Below, piece after piece: positions 52,643 through 61,366 of a DNA stretch of 64,000 nucleotides. Below the pieces are notes generated by a model. It had not been told where the DNA came from and ran no database searches. It saw nothing but the letters and a program-made list of their open reading frames with translations. Origin of the DNA: Saccharibacillus nicotianae (GTDB lineage: Bacteria > Bacillota > Bacilli > Paenibacillales > Paenibacillaceae); the NCBI RefSeq assembly GCF_042681745.1, contig NZ_JBHUGF010000011.1, forward strand, positions 372,001 to 436,000. The letters run 5' to 3'. Each line of letters opens with the position of its first letter. The first letter of the stretch is position 1. The translations under genes were made by a program, and so were the position numbers.

Positions 52643-54220
52643 ATGAAAATGATCCAAAAAGTGTCTATTTCCGGTTTGACAATAGCACTGCTATTAACAG
52701 GTTGTAATTCAGGTGCATCAGAGCAAAATACCGATCCTAATGGTAAAGTGACTTTGAATTTTTTGACGCAAAGTTCTGCGCTTGCGCCTGCTGATCCGAA
52801 TGATAAATTAATCAATAAGCGATTAGAAGAAAAAACAGGAATTCATATCAACTGGAAAAATTATACGACAGATCAATTTATAGAAAAGCGTAATCTAGCC
52901 GTCGCTAGTGGCGATCTTCCAGACGGTATTTTTGATGCTGGTTATACCGATTATGATCTGCTCAAATTAGCTAAAGATGGCGTGATTATTCCGGTAGATG
53001 ATCTGATCAATAACTATATGCCTAATTTTCAAAAAGTATTAAAAAAAGCACCTGAGTACAAAAAGATGATTACAGCGCCAGATGGACATATCTATTCGTT
53101 CCCGTGGATCGAAGAACTAGGTACAGGTAAAGGAGCGATTCAATCGGTAGATGATTTCCCATGGATTAATCAAGCTTGGCTCAAAAAGTTAGGGCTCAAA
53201 ATGCCTACAACAACTGAAGAGTTAAAACAAGTATTGATCGCTTTCAAAACGCAAGATCCGAACGGTAACGGAGAAGCTGATGAAATTCCATTATCTTTTA
53301 TCGATAAGCCAGGTGGCGAAGATTTGACCTTTTTATATGGATCATTTGGACTTGGCGATAACTGGGATCATACAGTTGTGACCAATGATGGCAAAGTGGT
53401 CTTTACCGCATCAGACAACGGATACAAAGATGCGATCAATTATATTCATAGCTTGTATCAAGAAGGTCTGATTGATGTAGAGTCTTCTCAGCAAGACTGG
53501 AATACGTATCTAGCCAAAGGCAAAGACAAGCGTTACGGATTGTATTTCACATGGGACAAAGCCAATATTACCGGTTCTAATGATGATTATGAATTGATGA
53601 ATCCGTTGGCTGGCCCAAATGGACAGATTAATGTAACCCGTACTAATGGAATGGGATTTGATCGCGGTAAAATGGTTATTACCAGTACGAATCAACAGGT
53701 AGAAGCCACAGCCAAATGGATCGATCAATTATATGAACCATTGCAATCGGTACAAGATAACTGGGGAACGTACGGGGATACCAAAGAGCAAAATATTTTC
53801 AAATTTGATCCAAAAAAAGGCATGTTAGAACATCTTTCTTTAGAAGGATCAGCACCTGTTGAAGTACGTCAAAAAACCAATATCGCAGGGCCATTAGCAG
53901 TTCTGAATGAATATTACGGCAAATATACAACGATGCCTGATGATGCAGCAGCCCGATTAAAGTTAATGAAGAAAGTCATGGTTCCACATATGCAAGCAGA
54001 TCATATTTATCCTAAAGTATTCTTTTCTATAGAAGAGTTAGATCGCTTGTCGACGATAGAAACCGATCTGTTCGCTTATGTGCAACGCAAACGTACAGAA
54101 TGGTATCAAAATGGGAAAGTGAATGAAGAATGGCCGGCATATCTACAAGAGTTGGATCGTCTGGGATTACAAGAATGGCTACAAATCAAACAATCTGGAT
54201 ATGACCGTAATCAACAATAA
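52643..54220 (+). CDS. LipO-type oligosaccharide-binding lipoprotein
   Basis: A 525-residue lipoprotein, longer than family 1 binders, as is usual for LipO/YtcQ proteins. The lipobox is LLTGC (about residues 15-19) and the mature part begins KVTLNFLTQSSAL. Calcium-like DPNGNGEADEIPL lies near residue 205, another LipO feature. Likely ligand: fructo-oligosaccharides, inferred from the two GH32 genes downstream. GGAGG is 8 nt before the ATG at 52643. Confidence 0.9.
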   Translation: MKMIQKVSISGLTIALLLTGCNSGASEQNTDPNGKVTLNFLTQSSALAPADPNDKLINKRLEEKTGIHINWKNYTTDQFIEKRNLAVASGDLPDGIFDAGYTDYDLLKLAKDGVIIPVDDLINNYMPNFQKVLKKAPEYKKMITAPDGHIYSFPWIEELGTGKGAIQSVDDFPWINQAWLKKLGLKMPTTTEELKQVLIAFKTQDPNGNGEADEIPLSFIDKPGGEDLTFLYGSFGLGDNWDHTVVTNDGKVVFTASDNGYKDAINYIHSLYQEGLIDVESSQQDWNTYLAKGKDKRYGLYFTWDKANITGSNDDYELMNPLAGPNGQINVTRTNGMGFDRGKMVITSTNQQVEATAKWIDQLYEPLQSVQDNWGTYGDTKEQNIFKFDPKKGMLEHLSLEGSAPVEVRQKTNIAGPLAVLNEYYGKYTTMPDDAAARLKLMKKVMVPHMQADHIYPKVFFSIEELDRLSTIETDLFAYVQRKRTEWYQNGKVNEEWPAYLQELDRLGLQEWLQIKQSGYDRNQQ

Positions 54221-54259
54221 AGTAGATAGTAACGATACCGATACCGAAGGAGCTTGGTT

Positions 54260-55726
54260 ATGATGATTATTCAATCGCAAGAAAAATACCGACCACTATA
54301 TCATTTCACCCCTCAACAAGGGTGGATTAATGACCCGAATGGATTAGTGTACTTTAATGAAGAGTATCATCTCTTTTTTCAATATCATCCAGATGGAACG
54401 ACATGGGGCCCTATGCATTGGGGTCATGCAATCAGTTCAGATCTGGTGAACTGGCAAGAACAACCTATTGCACTGGCACCTGATGAGTACGGTACTATTT
54501 TTTCGGGAAGTGCAGTGGTCGATTGGCATGATTCTACCGGATTTTTTGATGGGAAATCTGGATTAGTCGCTATCTTTACCCATCATGATCATAACCATGA
54601 ACTGGATCGTATTCAGCAACGACAAAGTCTAGCCTATAGCGTAGATGCAGGTCGAACATGGATCAAATATCAGGGTAACCCAGTGCTGGAGCATGATGAA
54701 CTAATCGATTTTCGTGATCCCAAAGTATTCTGGCATCAAGCAACAGAGCAGTGGATTATGATTCTGGCTTGCGGGCAAACGGTTCATTTATATCGTTCAC
54801 CGAATTTGAAAGAATGGACATTTCTAAGCGAATTTGGAGAAGGCATTGGTTCGCATGATGGGGTGTGGGAATGCCCTGATCTGTTTCCATTAGTCGTCGA
54901 TGGTTATTCGGACATGACCAAATGGGTGATGTTAGTCAGTATTGGAAGCAGTGATGAATATGTAGAAGGCTCACGAACTCAATATTTTATCGGAGACTTT
55001 GATGGAACGACTTTTACACCGGATTCGTCTTCGTATGAAGTGCGCTGGCTTGATTATGGGCGAGATCATTATGCAGGTGTATGCTGGTCAGATATTCCGG
55101 CTGAAGATGGTCGGCGTATCTGTATCGGTTGGATGAGCAACTGGAAATATGCCAATCTAACACCTACCGAGTTGTGGCGTGGAGCAATGTCTTTACCACG
55201 CGAACTAACATTGGAGCAGCGAACACAAGGAATAACACTGATTCAGCGACCTGTACAAGAGTTGATCCCGATGCGTAGCCCGATACTGTCGTTGGAACAT
55301 GTTACTATCGCAGATGTGCAAAGCAAGCTAAACACTTTACAATTGGACAGCTATGAGATTCATATGACCGCTGATATCGATAGTAGATTTGCGTTGAAAT
55401 TACGTGCATCAGAGCATCAAGCGACGATTGTAGGTTATGAAGGAGATCAAGGTGAAGTCTATATCGATCGCACCGATTCAGGAGATCATCATTTCCATCC
55501 TGACTTTGCCGGAAAACATATAGCCAACGTGTATCAAGATAGTCAGACGATAGAGCTACGTATCTATGTGGATCGTTCTTCTATTGAAGTGTTTGCTAAT
55601 GACGGGCAAGCAGTCATCACCGATCTGATTTTTCCCGATTACGATGCACAGGGATTGGATATTCAATCATTGGATCACGATCTGCTACTGACATCATTTC
55701 ATATCTATCAGCTCATATCCTCTTAA
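54260..55726 (+). CDS. Intracellular GH32 fructan/sucrose hydrolase
   Basis: A 488-residue GH32 enzyme. The nucleophile Asp25 is in WINDPNG, the transition-state Asp in FRDPK (152-154) and acid/base Glu204 in WECPDLF. A beta-sandwich domain follows (about 350-488, with RIYVDRSSIEVFANDG). No signal peptide, so it hydrolyses fructosides taken up by the importer. The ATG at 54260 is 7 nt from AGGAG; ATG 54263 and TTG 54254 are alternatives. It lies 39 nt after the binding-protein gene and is in the same operon. Confidence 0.93.
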   Translation: MMIIQSQEKYRPLYHFTPQQGWINDPNGLVYFNEEYHLFFQYHPDGTTWGPMHWGHAISSDLVNWQEQPIALAPDEYGTIFSGSAVVDWHDSTGFFDGKSGLVAIFTHHDHNHELDRIQQRQSLAYSVDAGRTWIKYQGNPVLEHDELIDFRDPKVFWHQATEQWIMILACGQTVHLYRSPNLKEWTFLSEFGEGIGSHDGVWECPDLFPLVVDGYSDMTKWVMLVSIGSSDEYVEGSRTQYFIGDFDGTTFTPDSSSYEVRWLDYGRDHYAGVCWSDIPAEDGRRICIGWMSNWKYANLTPTELWRGAMSLPRELTLEQRTQGITLIQRPVQELIPMRSPILSLEHVTIADVQSKLNTLQLDSYEIHMTADIDSRFALKLRASEHQATIVGYEGDQGEVYIDRTDSGDHHFHPDFAGKHIANVYQDSQTIELRIYVDRSSIEVFANDGQAVITDLIFPDYDAQGLDIQSLDHDLLLTSFHIYQLISS

Positions 55727-55776
55727 TTAACAATATCAGGCATTATCATCATGGACGTACAGAGAGGAAAGAATAG

Positions 55777-58395
55777 ATGAAGCATACAGATATCTTGTCT
55801 ATCTCCATGTATAGATCGATAGCAGTCATTATGCTGATCGTATGTAGTCTAAGTCTGGTAGAAGTGACTTCTGCACAGGCAACAGCAACAATAGATTCCA
55901 CTGTGGTATCAAGCAGTGCCTTGACCACGATAATACAAGCCAAGACCAATATATCCTCATGGATGCTCAAAGGAAAAGGAACAATGAAAGACAGTACAGC
56001 AGGAATTGTATTGACTTCAGATACTAAAGAAAATGTCAGTGCTATATCAGCGACATTATCGGCTGATTTTGTCTATGAAGCCGATATAACTATTCAAGAT
56101 ATGCGTACAGATGCTTCACTTATGTTCCGCTCTGATGCTGAAGGAGGAGCTGGTTACTGGTTACAGATTAAGCCAACGTCAGGACAGATCCAGCTTCGTA
56201 ATGCTTTAGGGACGAATAGTAGTTTGCAACAATCGTATCCTGTCGATTTTCAAGTAGGACAGACGTATCATTTGAAAGTGAAAGCTAGTGGTTCTCAGCT
56301 CCATGTGTATTGGGATAAGCAGTATCGTCCTGTAATGCAAGTGACAGATAACACCTATCGTTCAGGTTATCTGGGCTTGCATGTATGGGATGGAAGTGTA
56401 ACCTTTCAAAATGTTATCGTCAGTGATCTCAACACCAATCTAAAAACGCCTGTATTTACCACAGGAATATGGATGCCTCATATCGCTGGCAAGATCGTTA
56501 CTGCAACGCAAGAGTCTGTCAATATATACAATTTGCGTTCAACCGATTTGATTGCAGAAGCAGATATTTCTTTTGCAGACAATGTAAAAGGTAGCGCGGC
56601 AGGTCTGATATTTCATGCCAATGATAAAGCGACTACAGGATATATCGCTTATCTGCGCAATCAAGGAAATACCATCAGTGTCGAGTTGAGAAAAAGAGAT
56701 GGCACACTGATAGCCAAATCAACGCAAACGTACATCCATCAGCCGAACAGCAATCATCATCTTGAAGTTCGAATGATTCAAAATCGTATTCAGGTCTTTG
56801 TCGATGGATATACGCCAGCCGCAATTACGGTCACAGATAACAGTTATGCCCAAGGGTATACCGGTATGATTGCACAAGGCGGTCAGATTATTTTTCAAGA
56901 TGTTTTTGTTACAGCACCAGCCGATTATTATACCGAACAATATCGTCCACAATATCATTATGCTGCTTCACGTAACTGGATCAGCGATCCAAATGGAATG
57001 GTTTATTTTGAAGGTGAATATCATTTGTTTTATCAAGATGGAGGACAATGGGGACATTCGGTCAGTACAGACCTTGTTCACTGGAAAAGGCTTCCGTTTG
57101 CTCTGAAATGGAATGATCTAGGGCATATTTGGTCTGGATCGGCAATCGCTGATACTACAAATGCTTCTGGTTTATTCGGTTCTTCAGGTGGCAAAGGCTT
57201 GATTGCTTACTATACTTCTTATGATCCTGATGCGCCGAATGGGAATCAGAAAATAGGATTAGCTTATAGCACCGATAAAGGACGCACATGGCAATATTCA
57301 CAAGACCATCCGATCGTTATCCAAAATCCAGGTCAGACTGCTACTGAAGCTGGTGGATGGGATTTTCGTGATCCCAAAGTAGTGAGAGATGAAGCCAATC
57401 AACGTTGGGTGATGGTTGTGTCCGGTGGAGATCATATTCGCTTTTTTACTTCCACTAATTTGATCGACTGGACATGGACTGATAATTTTGGATACGGTGA
57501 TTATATAAGGGGTGGAGTATGGGAATGTCCTGATTTATTTCCTTTACCTGATAATCAAGGACATATCAAATGGGTATTGATGATCAGCACAGGAGCCAAT
57601 CCCAAAACAGCAGGTTCAGATGCAGAATACTTTATTGGCGATCTCACTGCCAAAGGTACATTTATCAATAACAATCCAGTCGGCAACGTATTAAAAGTAG
57701 ACTGGGGGAAAGAATTTTATGCGGCGATGTCATTTGCTCAAGTACCGGATGGACGACGGATTACTATGGCATGGATGACCAATTGGGATTACCCGTTTGC
57801 TTTTCCAACAACAGCGTGGAAAGGCGAAATGACGATTCCAAGAGAGTTATCATTATGCAATACAGCCGAAGGATTACGTTTATTTCAAAAACCGCTAACT
57901 GAATTGTCGTCTTTACGAACTCCGTTGCGAACGATTAACAATCAAGTGATCTCAGAGCAGTCGCCTAATGTGTTAGCTGATCTACAAGCAGGTAGCTATG
58001 AGATTGAAGCCGAAATCGAATTGCCGGTAACCAATCCTGCACAAGCCTGGGGATTTGAAGTACGTAAAGGCAATCAGCACAAAACAGATATTGGCTATAT
58101 CGGTGCAGAACAGTCGCTCTTTATCGATCGATCCTTGTCAGGCAATACCAGCTTTGCCGAGTTATTTTCAAAAAGGCAAACAGCAACGTTACAACCGATC
58201 AATCGGCGAGTTCACTTACGTATCTTTGTCGACAATTCTTCTGTTGAAGTATTTGCTAATGATGGGCAGGTCGTTTTTTCTGATTTGATTTTGCCTGATT
58301 CACAAGATACCGGAATGCGTTTGTATAGCAAAAATGGCGAACTAAACATCATAAGTCTGAATGTTTATCGTCTCCAAAGTATCTGGAAGCTATAA
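55777..58395 (+). CDS. Secreted GH32 enzyme with two lectin-like domains (levanase-like)
   Basis: An 872-residue secreted enzyme: signal peptide (about 11-36), two LamG/DUF1080-like beta-sandwich domains (about 55-220 and 225-380), GH32 catalytic propeller (about 392-700) and C-terminal sandwich (to 872). Asp404 lies in WISDPNG, Asp532 in FRDPK and Glu583 in WECPDLF. The motif has Ser where most GH32 enzymes have Asn. Levan or inulin is the likely substrate and the N-terminal domains may bind the polymer. It follows the intracellular GH32 by 50 nt. Confidence 0.92.
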   Translation: MKHTDILSISMYRSIAVIMLIVCSLSLVEVTSAQATATIDSTVVSSSALTTIIQAKTNISSWMLKGKGTMKDSTAGIVLTSDTKENVSAISATLSADFVYEADITIQDMRTDASLMFRSDAEGGAGYWLQIKPTSGQIQLRNALGTNSSLQQSYPVDFQVGQTYHLKVKASGSQLHVYWDKQYRPVMQVTDNTYRSGYLGLHVWDGSVTFQNVIVSDLNTNLKTPVFTTGIWMPHIAGKIVTATQESVNIYNLRSTDLIAEADISFADNVKGSAAGLIFHANDKATTGYIAYLRNQGNTISVELRKRDGTLIAKSTQTYIHQPNSNHHLEVRMIQNRIQVFVDGYTPAAITVTDNSYAQGYTGMIAQGGQIIFQDVFVTAPADYYTEQYRPQYHYAASRNWISDPNGMVYFEGEYHLFYQDGGQWGHSVSTDLVHWKRLPFALKWNDLGHIWSGSAIADTTNASGLFGSSGGKGLIAYYTSYDPDAPNGNQKIGLAYSTDKGRTWQYSQDHPIVIQNPGQTATEAGGWDFRDPKVVRDEANQRWVMVVSGGDHIRFFTSTNLIDWTWTDNFGYGDYIRGGVWECPDLFPLPDNQGHIKWVLMISTGANPKTAGSDAEYFIGDLTAKGTFINNNPVGNVLKVDWGKEFYAAMSFAQVPDGRRITMAWMTNWDYPFAFPTTAWKGEMTIPRELSLCNTAEGLRLFQKPLTELSSLRTPLRTINNQVISEQSPNVLADLQAGSYEIEAEIELPVTNPAQAWGFEVRKGNQHKTDIGYIGAEQSLFIDRSLSGNTSFAELFSKRQTATLQPINRRVHLRIFVDNSSVEVFANDGQVVFSDLILPDSQDTGMRLYSKNGELNIISLNVYRLQSIWKL

Positions 58396-58503
58396 TATTA
58401 ATAAAAACTAATTTAATCCAGTTATAACATATAATTGTTTCTCTTCTACTGACCGATATTACTAATACTAACTTCATTAGTAATCAGCAGGAGGGGAACA
58501 ATT

Positions 58504-59367
58504 ATGTCTAAAAAGAAGTGGATTATTCCTATTTATATAGCAGCTATGGCATTAACAGGATCAGCAGGTGTGTATGCCAGTTCTTCACTCGAAAGTATTA
58601 CAGCTTCGCTTAATCATAATCTTAATATTGAAATCAGTGGTAAAGCGTATAAGCCGACCGGCCCCAATGGAGAATCGCTGTCTCCTATTGTGTATCAAGG
58701 AACGACTTATTTACCAGTGCGTTCAATCAGTGAAGCCCTAAATACAGATGTAAATTATGATTCAAGTAATAACAAAATTTTGATCACACCCAAGTCTGGT
58801 GCTACAAGCAAACCTGCTAGCACTTCAGCAGGCACTTCTACAACTCCCAATGCCGCAACGACTACTCCAACTGTAACTGACAAAAATACGATCAATACAT
58901 CAACACCATCTGCTACGACACCACCGCCTGCTATCGAGACTTTGAATCCTAACGATAGCGGTCGTATCGATGCCGCAGGCACAGCTCCAGAAGTAGTCAC
59001 CAATGTTGTACCTGTGAATCCAGCACTCAGTATCGTGAATACACCGTTGATTACTACCAAATATCTACCACTTGATTTCCCTTTCCCATCGGATGCGACA
59101 TCAATCAGTCTACGTGAATCGGTAGCAGGGGATAAAAAGCAATTGTTAATGATCTATGCCACTCAAATGGATCTGGTCACGCTCGGCAATGCGTATCAAG
59201 CTTATTATGGTGCGCAAGGTGTAGTAGAATCCAACAATCGTATTCAACCGGATGCTCTTAGTCTTGTTGGAACCAAAGACGATGCGTTTGGAGTGTCTAT
59301 TCAAGGAAATCCACGTTCTGTAGCTCCAGGTTACAATCAGATTCGAGTCACTTTAGTACAACAATAA
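58504..59367 (+). CDS. Stalk-domain secreted protein (copy 3)
   Basis: A 287-residue exported paralogue of copies 1 and 2. Signal peptide (about 1-26), stalk domain (GTTYLPVRSISEALN), a long Thr/Pro/Ala-rich linker (about 100-185) and the shared C-terminal domain (KYLPLDFPFPSDA to the end, with DLVTLGNAYQAYYGAQG). Compared with the others the linker is the most extended. AGGAGGGG is 7 nt before the ATG. It lies downstream of the fructan genes but probably has its own transcript. Confidence 0.8.
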   Translation: MSKKKWIIPIYIAAMALTGSAGVYASSSLESITASLNHNLNIEISGKAYKPTGPNGESLSPIVYQGTTYLPVRSISEALNTDVNYDSSNNKILITPKSGATSKPASTSAGTSTTPNAATTTPTVTDKNTINTSTPSATTPPPAIETLNPNDSGRIDAAGTAPEVVTNVVPVNPALSIVNTPLITTKYLPLDFPFPSDATSISLRESVAGDKKQLLMIYATQMDLVTLGNAYQAYYGAQGVVESNNRIQPDALSLVGTKDDAFGVSIQGNPRSVAPGYNQIRVTLVQQ

Positions 59368-59382
59368 TAGACATAAATAATC

Positions 59383-59427
59383 AAGCATACGACCCCTATC
59401 ATCATACAAGGGATCGTATGCTTTTTT
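59383..59427 (+). terminator. Terminator after stalk copy 3
   Basis: Stem AAGCATACGA/TCGTATGCTT with T6 after it. Confidence 0.88.
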
Positions 59428-59587
59428 GTTGATCATAGCGTGAAAACGATACTGTAAAATGATTGCAAATGAGCTCTTTTCATGAGAAAAGCTTCACAAT
59501 ACCCACATTAGGCATGTTAGAATCAAAAAACATGTAAAATTTTCAGAAAATTTCAAAATAGGTAGTGCATTCGCAAAAATAGTGTGC

Positions 59588-59700
59588 TAAGATACCAAGA
59601 GTTTAAGAGGAACTCGTCGGAATCGTTTTGAAACATGTATGCAAAAACGTGAAAATAAATAGGCTGATGGCCTGTATAAGCAACACCCGAATACGAACAA
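59588..59700 (+). promoter_or_regulatory. Promoter and structured leader of the MATE gene
   Basis: The gap 59428-59715 contains an extended -10 (TGC-TAAGAT, 59588-59593). Downstream, three possible stems form before the gene: GAGTT/AACTC, CGTTTTG/CAAAAACG and AGGC/GGCC. I could not match them to a known riboswitch. A separate hairpin lies near 59470-59491. Confidence 0.4.
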
Positions 59701-59715
59701 AAGGAAGGTGATTTC

Positions 59716-61131
59716 ATGAGCGCTATGACATCCACCAATGAAAGCAACACAGTCATTAACAAACAATTTAATCTTTTCCGGTTAACATGGCCGATCTTTT
59801 TAGAAGTATTTCTGTTTATGTTAATGGGAATTGTAGATACTTTAATGTTAAGTGATGTATCGGATAACGCAGTAGCGGCTGTCGGAACATCGAACCAAGT
59901 TATCTCTATCGCCATATTAGTATTAGAAGTGATCGGGAATGGAGCCGCAATCGTTGTCGCACAATATATAGGTTCTCGTAAAGTATTAGAAGCTAGTCGG
60001 ATTACCGCTGTAGCGATTACGCTTAATTTAACAGTAGGATTGTTGCTTAGTGGTACATTCCTTTTGTTTGGCGGACATTTAATGGAGAAAATGCATTTGC
60101 AAGGTGAGATTCTTGCTCTTGCTGAAAGTTATATAGCGATTGTTGGTGGAGCGATTTTCTTACAAGCACTTATCAATACACTTGCAGCCGTTATTCGTAC
60201 GTATGGTTTTACTAAAGAAACGATGTTTGTATCGGTATTTATGAACGTGATCCACGTAGTGGGTAACTATCTGTTGATCTTCGGTCACTGGGGTCTACCA
60301 CAAATGGGTGTACAAGGTGCAGCGATCTCGACGATTGTGAGTCGTCTGATCTGCGCAGTAATTTTCTTCTGGTTATTGTATCGTGTCATGGAAGTACGTA
60401 TTCAGATTAAAGATTACTTCCGTATGACGAAGAAATATATTATGCAAATTTTGAAAATCGGCGTACCTTCTGCTGTAGAACAAGTCACTTATCAATTATG
60501 TCAGCTTGTATTTGTATTCTATGTGACATATCTAGGTAGTGAAGCGATGGCTTCCCGTCAGTATGCTAACAATATCTCAACCTTTATCTATCTGTTCAGT
60601 ATTGCAATTGGTATGGGAACAGCGATTATTGTGGGTCGCTTAGTGGGAGCGAATCTGAAAGATCAAGCGTACAAACGGGTATGGTCTAGTGTGAAATGGG
60701 CAATGGCGGCTACACTGGTGATGGATATTTTGATTATCATTTTCCGCGTACCATTGATCGGTATGTTCACTGACAATCCTGAAATTATTCGTATGGCATC
60801 TCAAGTCATACTGCTCAGTTTCTTACTGGAGACTGGACGAACCTGTAATATTGTAATTATTAACTCGCTTCGTGCGTCAGGAGATGCCAAGTTCCCTGTC
60901 TATATGGGACTGATCTCAATGGTCTGCATGAGCTTGCCACTTGGATATCTATTTGTTTTCAAAATGAATCTAGGGCTTGCTGGAATCTGGTTAGCGATTG
61001 CCGCAGATGAATGGGTACGTGCTATTATTATGTACTTCCGCTGGAAGAGCAGAGCGTGGGAGAAACATTCTCTTATTCAGCATGATGAACCGGAATCGTT
61101 AGAAAATGTTCCGGCTGTAGCATCGGTATAA
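59716..61131 (+). CDS. MATE-family efflux transporter
   Basis: A 471-residue protein with 12 predicted helices in two six-helix bundles. The start FRLTWPIFLEVFLFMLMGIVDTLML (key part WPIFLEVFLFMLMG) and RASGDAKFPVYMG in the second half are MATE features. It would export cationic drugs or metabolites in exchange for Na+ or H+. GGAAGGTG precedes the ATG. A strong terminator follows. Substrate unknown. Confidence 0.9.
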   Translation: MSAMTSTNESNTVINKQFNLFRLTWPIFLEVFLFMLMGIVDTLMLSDVSDNAVAAVGTSNQVISIAILVLEVIGNGAAIVVAQYIGSRKVLEASRITAVAITLNLTVGLLLSGTFLLFGGHLMEKMHLQGEILALAESYIAIVGGAIFLQALINTLAAVIRTYGFTKETMFVSVFMNVIHVVGNYLLIFGHWGLPQMGVQGAAISTIVSRLICAVIFFWLLYRVMEVRIQIKDYFRMTKKYIMQILKIGVPSAVEQVTYQLCQLVFVFYVTYLGSEAMASRQYANNISTFIYLFSIAIGMGTAIIVGRLVGANLKDQAYKRVWSSVKWAMAATLVMDILIIIFRVPLIGMFTDNPEIIRMASQVILLSFLLETGRTCNIVIINSLRASGDAKFPVYMGLISMVCMSLPLGYLFVFKMNLGLAGIWLAIAADEWVRAIIMYFRWKSRAWEKHSLIQHDEPESLENVPAVASV

Positions 61132-61173
61132 TAGTATTACTATGACTTATCGCTAAAAGATCAAGATATCGTA

Positions 61174-61229
61174 CAAACCGTTTTAGTGCTTTTTCTACGC
61201 TGTGTAGAAAGTGCTAGAACGGTTTTTTT
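61174..61229 (+). terminator. Terminator of the MATE gene
   Basis: A long stem beginning AAACCGTT and ending AACGGTTT (with GCTTTTTCTAC/GTAGAAAGTGC inside) and T7. Confidence 0.9.
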
Positions 61230-61288
61230 GTATTTGCTTTTATAATGGAGAGATACACTCGGTCACATCTTGTTATTATTTTGCAAAA

Positions 61289-61331
61289 AGTGATTACAAT
61301 CACCCTGCCTCTTTCAGTATCCCGCTATGCT
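61289..61331 (+). promoter_or_regulatory. CRP/FNR-type site and promoter of hcp
   Basis: GTGA-TTACAA-TCAC (61290-61303) matches the FNR half-site pattern TGTGA-N6-TCACA. TATGCT at 61326-61331 is a likely -10; the site centre is then about 41.5 nt upstream of the expected start, the class II position. Confidence 0.7.
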
Positions 61332-61366
61332 TGAATCAAGCGAATATACAAGTAAGGGAGAGATTC

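Noticed and set aside
59600..59715. Guanidine or yybP-ykoY riboswitch before the MATE gene
   Set aside because: The ACGR loops or the GGGGAGUA core of those classes are not present.
61211..61366. N-terminal extension of hcp
   Set aside because: The extension covers the FNR-type site and promoter, and family proteins start at the MFCYQCEQT region.
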